A stretch of 6,371 nt of DNA from assembly GCA_020344295.1 (NCBI GenBank), contig CP070819.1, positions 730,540 through 736,910 on the forward strand. The letters are read 5' to 3'. Below are positions 3,942 through 6,371 of this stretch, piece by piece. This stretch comes from Dehalococcoidia bacterium (GTDB lineage: Bacteria > Chloroflexota > Dehalococcoidia > SZUA-161). Each line of letters begins with the position of its first letter. Within the stretch, counting starts at the first letter, position 1. Under the pieces are notes generated by a model that was given only the letters and a program-made list of their open reading frames with translations, was not told where the DNA came from and searched no databases. The position numbers and the translations under genes were made by a program.

Positions 3942-6371
3942 TTATTTCTTACCGATCCAACGCTGCGGGTGTAACAATGCATAGACCATGCTGCGAATTT
4001 GAGCATTATACCAGATGTTTTTAACTCTGGACCACTGCAACCCGGTATCCACACAGACCTTCTGTACATCTACATCCGGCTGCACCTTTAAATGTGCAGC
4101 CATAGATGACAGAACATAACGCCAGATCTTTTCCTGAACCTTCGATCCTATTAATCGGAACGCTGCTTCATATACAGGGTCGCTAGCCCGTGCTAGGCCC
4201 ACGATCTGTACGACGGTAGTTCCACCGTCATCATAAGCGTTAAAGGATACCCATCCCGATTCGGGGTGCCCCTGCGGGGTTATGAAAGTAAATGATTCGT
4301 CATCGGCATACAGTACCATAATACCTGTGTATACAGGCCCTCCGGGAGTAGAGGAGTTGATGAGAACTATTTCTCCCGGTTCAATTCCTGCCGAGGATGG
4401 ATAAAAACGGTTTTCTAGTGGCTGAAAAGAGGGGAAATTCTCCTTTAAGACCTTTATTACCTCTTGAGGGTGGATATCCAAACGTGAGAGGCGCTGGCTA
4501 TATACCTTCTGCCACAAAGGCCCGAATCCTTCAACGGGTCCGACGGGACGCCGTCCCTCAACATTCACATTTATCGCATCAGCAGGCATATCGGGAACAT
4601 TCATTTTTGAAACCGGTTCCGCCCATCGTTCTGTATCGACTCCCTCACCGGAGTCAATACCTTTTATATTATAGATTTCGGAAGCGGTCGGCAGTTCACC
4701 AGAGGCTATTAATGCCTCCTCCCTGCTATGATAAATGCGAATGGTCATATCTAAACCGGTTACGCGAAAGACGTTATGATAGTGATTACTCAGGTTATAG
4801 ACGGATAATTGTTGCCCTCGATTCCTGACTTTGGCGCTTAGTTTAACGAGCATACTTGTTCCGAGGCCATTCAGGTACTTCACAGCACCAAAGTTAAGGA
4901 TAATGTTTCTCAAGTCACCCGGGATTGCCTGTAAACAGGCAATAACGATCGGGGTCTCATCATAGTCTGTTACCCGTTCGGGCATCTCTACAATACACGT
5001 TTGATCTGAGACTCGTATAGCATTGATCTCTAACTTGCTCACGGCCCCTTCTCCTTCATCCATGCTCAAATGTACTTTCTTTAACCCTCTCTGTGATAGC
5101 AGAGTAGCTTCCGATGTTTCCGCTAGCCTCATTCTGGCGAGAGCAAGTCTATTATGATATCCTGGCCAAAAATTCAATACAAGGTTAACGAAATAATTAT
5201 TCGCCATTTTATCCAAGTAGGCGAGCTGACTGGCTCTACCGACTATTGCTTGAGCATAGGTCGGGTAGGCATGCGTAATCGAATACAGGCTGTGTAGTGG
5301 TTTTTTATATGCTTTAATAACCTGCAACTCATGTATTACTTCTCCAGCAGCTTCCCCGATTACGTGTGCTCCGAGTAATTTCCCGTTTTTATCACTAATT
5401 AGTTTCGCAACGCCATGTTCAGTACCATCCACCAATGCTCTACGCATCTGTTCATACTCAAAACGATAGACTCGTATCCGGTCACCATATTGCTGACGGG
5501 CTTGATCCTCAGTCAGGCCAAGGTATCCAATCGTTGGCTCAGTGAAGATAACAAATACGGCATTCGTGTAATCGACGTTCTTTTTTATCGGCAAAACAGC
5601 GTTTGTTGCTGCAAGAATACCTTGATATTCCGCAGTTGAAGCGAGCTGGTAGGGGCCGACTATGTCCCCACAAGCATAGATGTTTTGAGCCGAAGTGCGA
5701 AGCTTGGAATCTGCGATGATACCTTTTGGCCCGTATTTTACCCCTGCTTTCTCCAATGAAAGCCCATCAACATTAGCTTTACGACCAATCGTGACCAAAA
5801 CTGCTTCGGCTTCAACCATGCTTTTACCTTGAGTCTCACTCTCTACTTCAAGTCGTTTCTTATCTCTTGATTGTGAGAATCGTAGAGCTTTCGTGCCAGT
5901 AAGCACTCGAATGCCATCGCCCTCGAGGTATTTAATAAGTAAATCCGCCAATTCCCTTTCTACCATTGGCAAGAGTTTTGTTGCCATCTCCACGATTGTA
6001 ACTTCAACCCCTAATCTTCCAAAGGCAGATGCATATTCGAGACCATCTATTCCACCACCGAGAATCATCAGGGATTTAGGAAGTTCTTCAAGTTCAAACA
6101 CCAATTCGTTAGTCAGGTAATCAATGCCCTCAATCCCTTCTATAGGTGGAATCAGAGGCTTGGTACCGGTTGCGATAATGAACTTCTCTGACGAAATTAC
6201 CTGATCATCAATATTTATGCGATGACTGTCTACAAATTCCGGATTTCCCAGTAAAACTTTGATACCGATGCGCTCAAACGTCTCAGGCGCATCTTTCTCA
6301 TAGGCTTGCTGTACTACAGAACGGACTCGGGGCATGACCCCATCAGTCTCAAGCGTTGGTGGTTTTCGAAA
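3942..6371 (-). CDS. Mercuric reductase/Lpd-like flavoprotein fused to STAS and DUF1990-like domains (5' end missing)
   Basis: The reading frame stays open to the right edge, so the true start is outside; numbering here begins at the internal Met at 6335 (797 residues follow, with 12 more codons to the edge). Residues 1-375 are a class I pyridine nucleotide-disulfide oxidoreductase: FIIATGTKP (52-60), NAD-binding ILGGGIDGLE (91-100) with E116 suggesting NADH preference, the second FAD motif NIYACGDIVG (218-227), and a dimerisation domain ending HAYPTYAQAI (355-364). The N-terminal FAD GxGxxG and any CxxxxC redox disulfide would lie off the window. Residues about 433-542 form a STAS domain (NFGAVKYLNGLGTSMLVKL, 481-499, and LSNHYHNVFRVTGLD, 515-529). 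Residues about 600-752 resemble DUF1990 (TPQGHPESGWVSFNAYDDGG, 686-705, then a RLIG...RYVL helix). It may couple a flavin redox activity to regulatory protein contacts. The substrate is unknown. The next gene, 35 bp downstream, is another FAD enzyme. Confidence 0.85.
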   Translation of the reverse strand, partial: FRKPPTLETDGVMPRVRSVVQQAYEKDAPETFERIGIKVLLGNPEFVDSHRINIDDQVISSEKFIIATGTKPLIPPIEGIEGIDYLTNELVFELEELPKSLMILGGGIDGLEYASAFGRLGVEVTIVEMATKLLPMVERELADLLIKYLEGDGIRVLTGTKALRFSQSRDKKRLEVESETQGKSMVEAEAVLVTIGRKANVDGLSLEKAGVKYGPKGIIADSKLRTSAQNIYACGDIVGPYQLASTAEYQGILAATNAVLPIKKNVDYTNAVFVIFTEPTIGYLGLTEDQARQQYGDRIRVYRFEYEQMRRALVDGTEHGVAKLISDKNGKLLGAHVIGEAAGEVIHELQVIKAYKKPLHSLYSITHAYPTYAQAIVGRASQLAYLDKMANNYFVNLVLNFWPGYHNRLALARMRLAETSEATLLSQRGLKKVHLSMDEGEGAVSKLEINAIRVSDQTCIVEMPERVTDYDETPIVIACLQAIPGDLRNIILNFGAVKYLNGLGTSMLVKLSAKVRNRGQQLSVYNLSNHYHNVFRVTGLDMTIRIYHSREEALIASGELPTASEIYNIKGIDSGEGVDTERWAEPVSKMNVPDMPADAINVNVEGRRPVGPVEGFGPLWQKVYSQRLSRLDIHPQEVIKVLKENFPSFQPLENRFYPSSAGIEPGEIVLINSSTPGGPVYTGIMVLYADDESFTFITPQGHPESGWVSFNAYDDGGTTVVQIVGLARASDPVYEAAFRLIGSKVQEKIWRYVLSSMAAHLKVQPDVDVQKVCVDTGLQWSRVKNIWYNAQIRSMVYALLHPQRWIGKK

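Noticed and set aside
4397..4828. 143-codon plus-strand open frame inside the fusion gene
   Set aside because: It lies antisense to the STAS/DUF1990 coding region, has low-complexity, Arg/Pro/Tyr-rich content with no recognisable motif, and has no ribosome binding site; it is a shadow frame.
3942..6335. The long fusion gene as a frameshift or sequencing artefact
   Set aside because: All three domains lie in one frame with no stop and with linker-like sequence between them (about 405-432 and 543-597); an assembly chimera cannot be excluded but nothing in the sequence suggests one.

Overview
The window looks like bacterial chromosome of middling, slightly AT-leaning composition (judged by eye). 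It probably comes from a monoderm lineage, with Chloroflexota my best guess. The guess rests on a heliorhodopsin, a protein family known mainly from monoderm bacteria and archaea, good AGGAGG-type ribosome binding sites at two genes, and a DUF1990-like domain. The sequence alone does not fix the taxon.

Layout. On the minus strand at the left is a complete heliorhodopsin gene (119-910). A possible further minus-strand gene starts at 81 and runs off the left edge. An AT-rich divergent intergenic region (911-1077) follows; it contains two perfect dyads that could be operators. From it a plus-strand pair runs the other way: a small FMN-type split-barrel (PNPOx-like) protein (1078-1518) and a UvsE/UVDE-type UV damage endonuclease (1556-2455). 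These converge, with a 17-bp gap, on a second minus-strand unit. That unit consists of a large multidomain flavoprotein entering from the right edge (3942-6371, 5' end missing) and, 35 bp downstream of it, an FAD-dependent oxidoreductase of the phytoene desaturase/PYROXD2-like group (2473-3906).

How the genes may work together. The left half pairs a retinal photoreceptor head-to-head with a flavin-type protein and a UV-lesion repair nuclease, so light perception and UV protection may share one control region. The right half contains two FAD enzymes. One is an unusual fusion of a mercuric reductase/dihydrolipoamide dehydrogenase-like core with a STAS domain and a C-terminal DUF1990-like domain. 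Taken together the window reads as a light/oxidative stress neighbourhood. That functional link is inferred from gene order, not shown by the sequence. No RNA genes, insertion sequences, CRISPR arrays or long repeats were seen.
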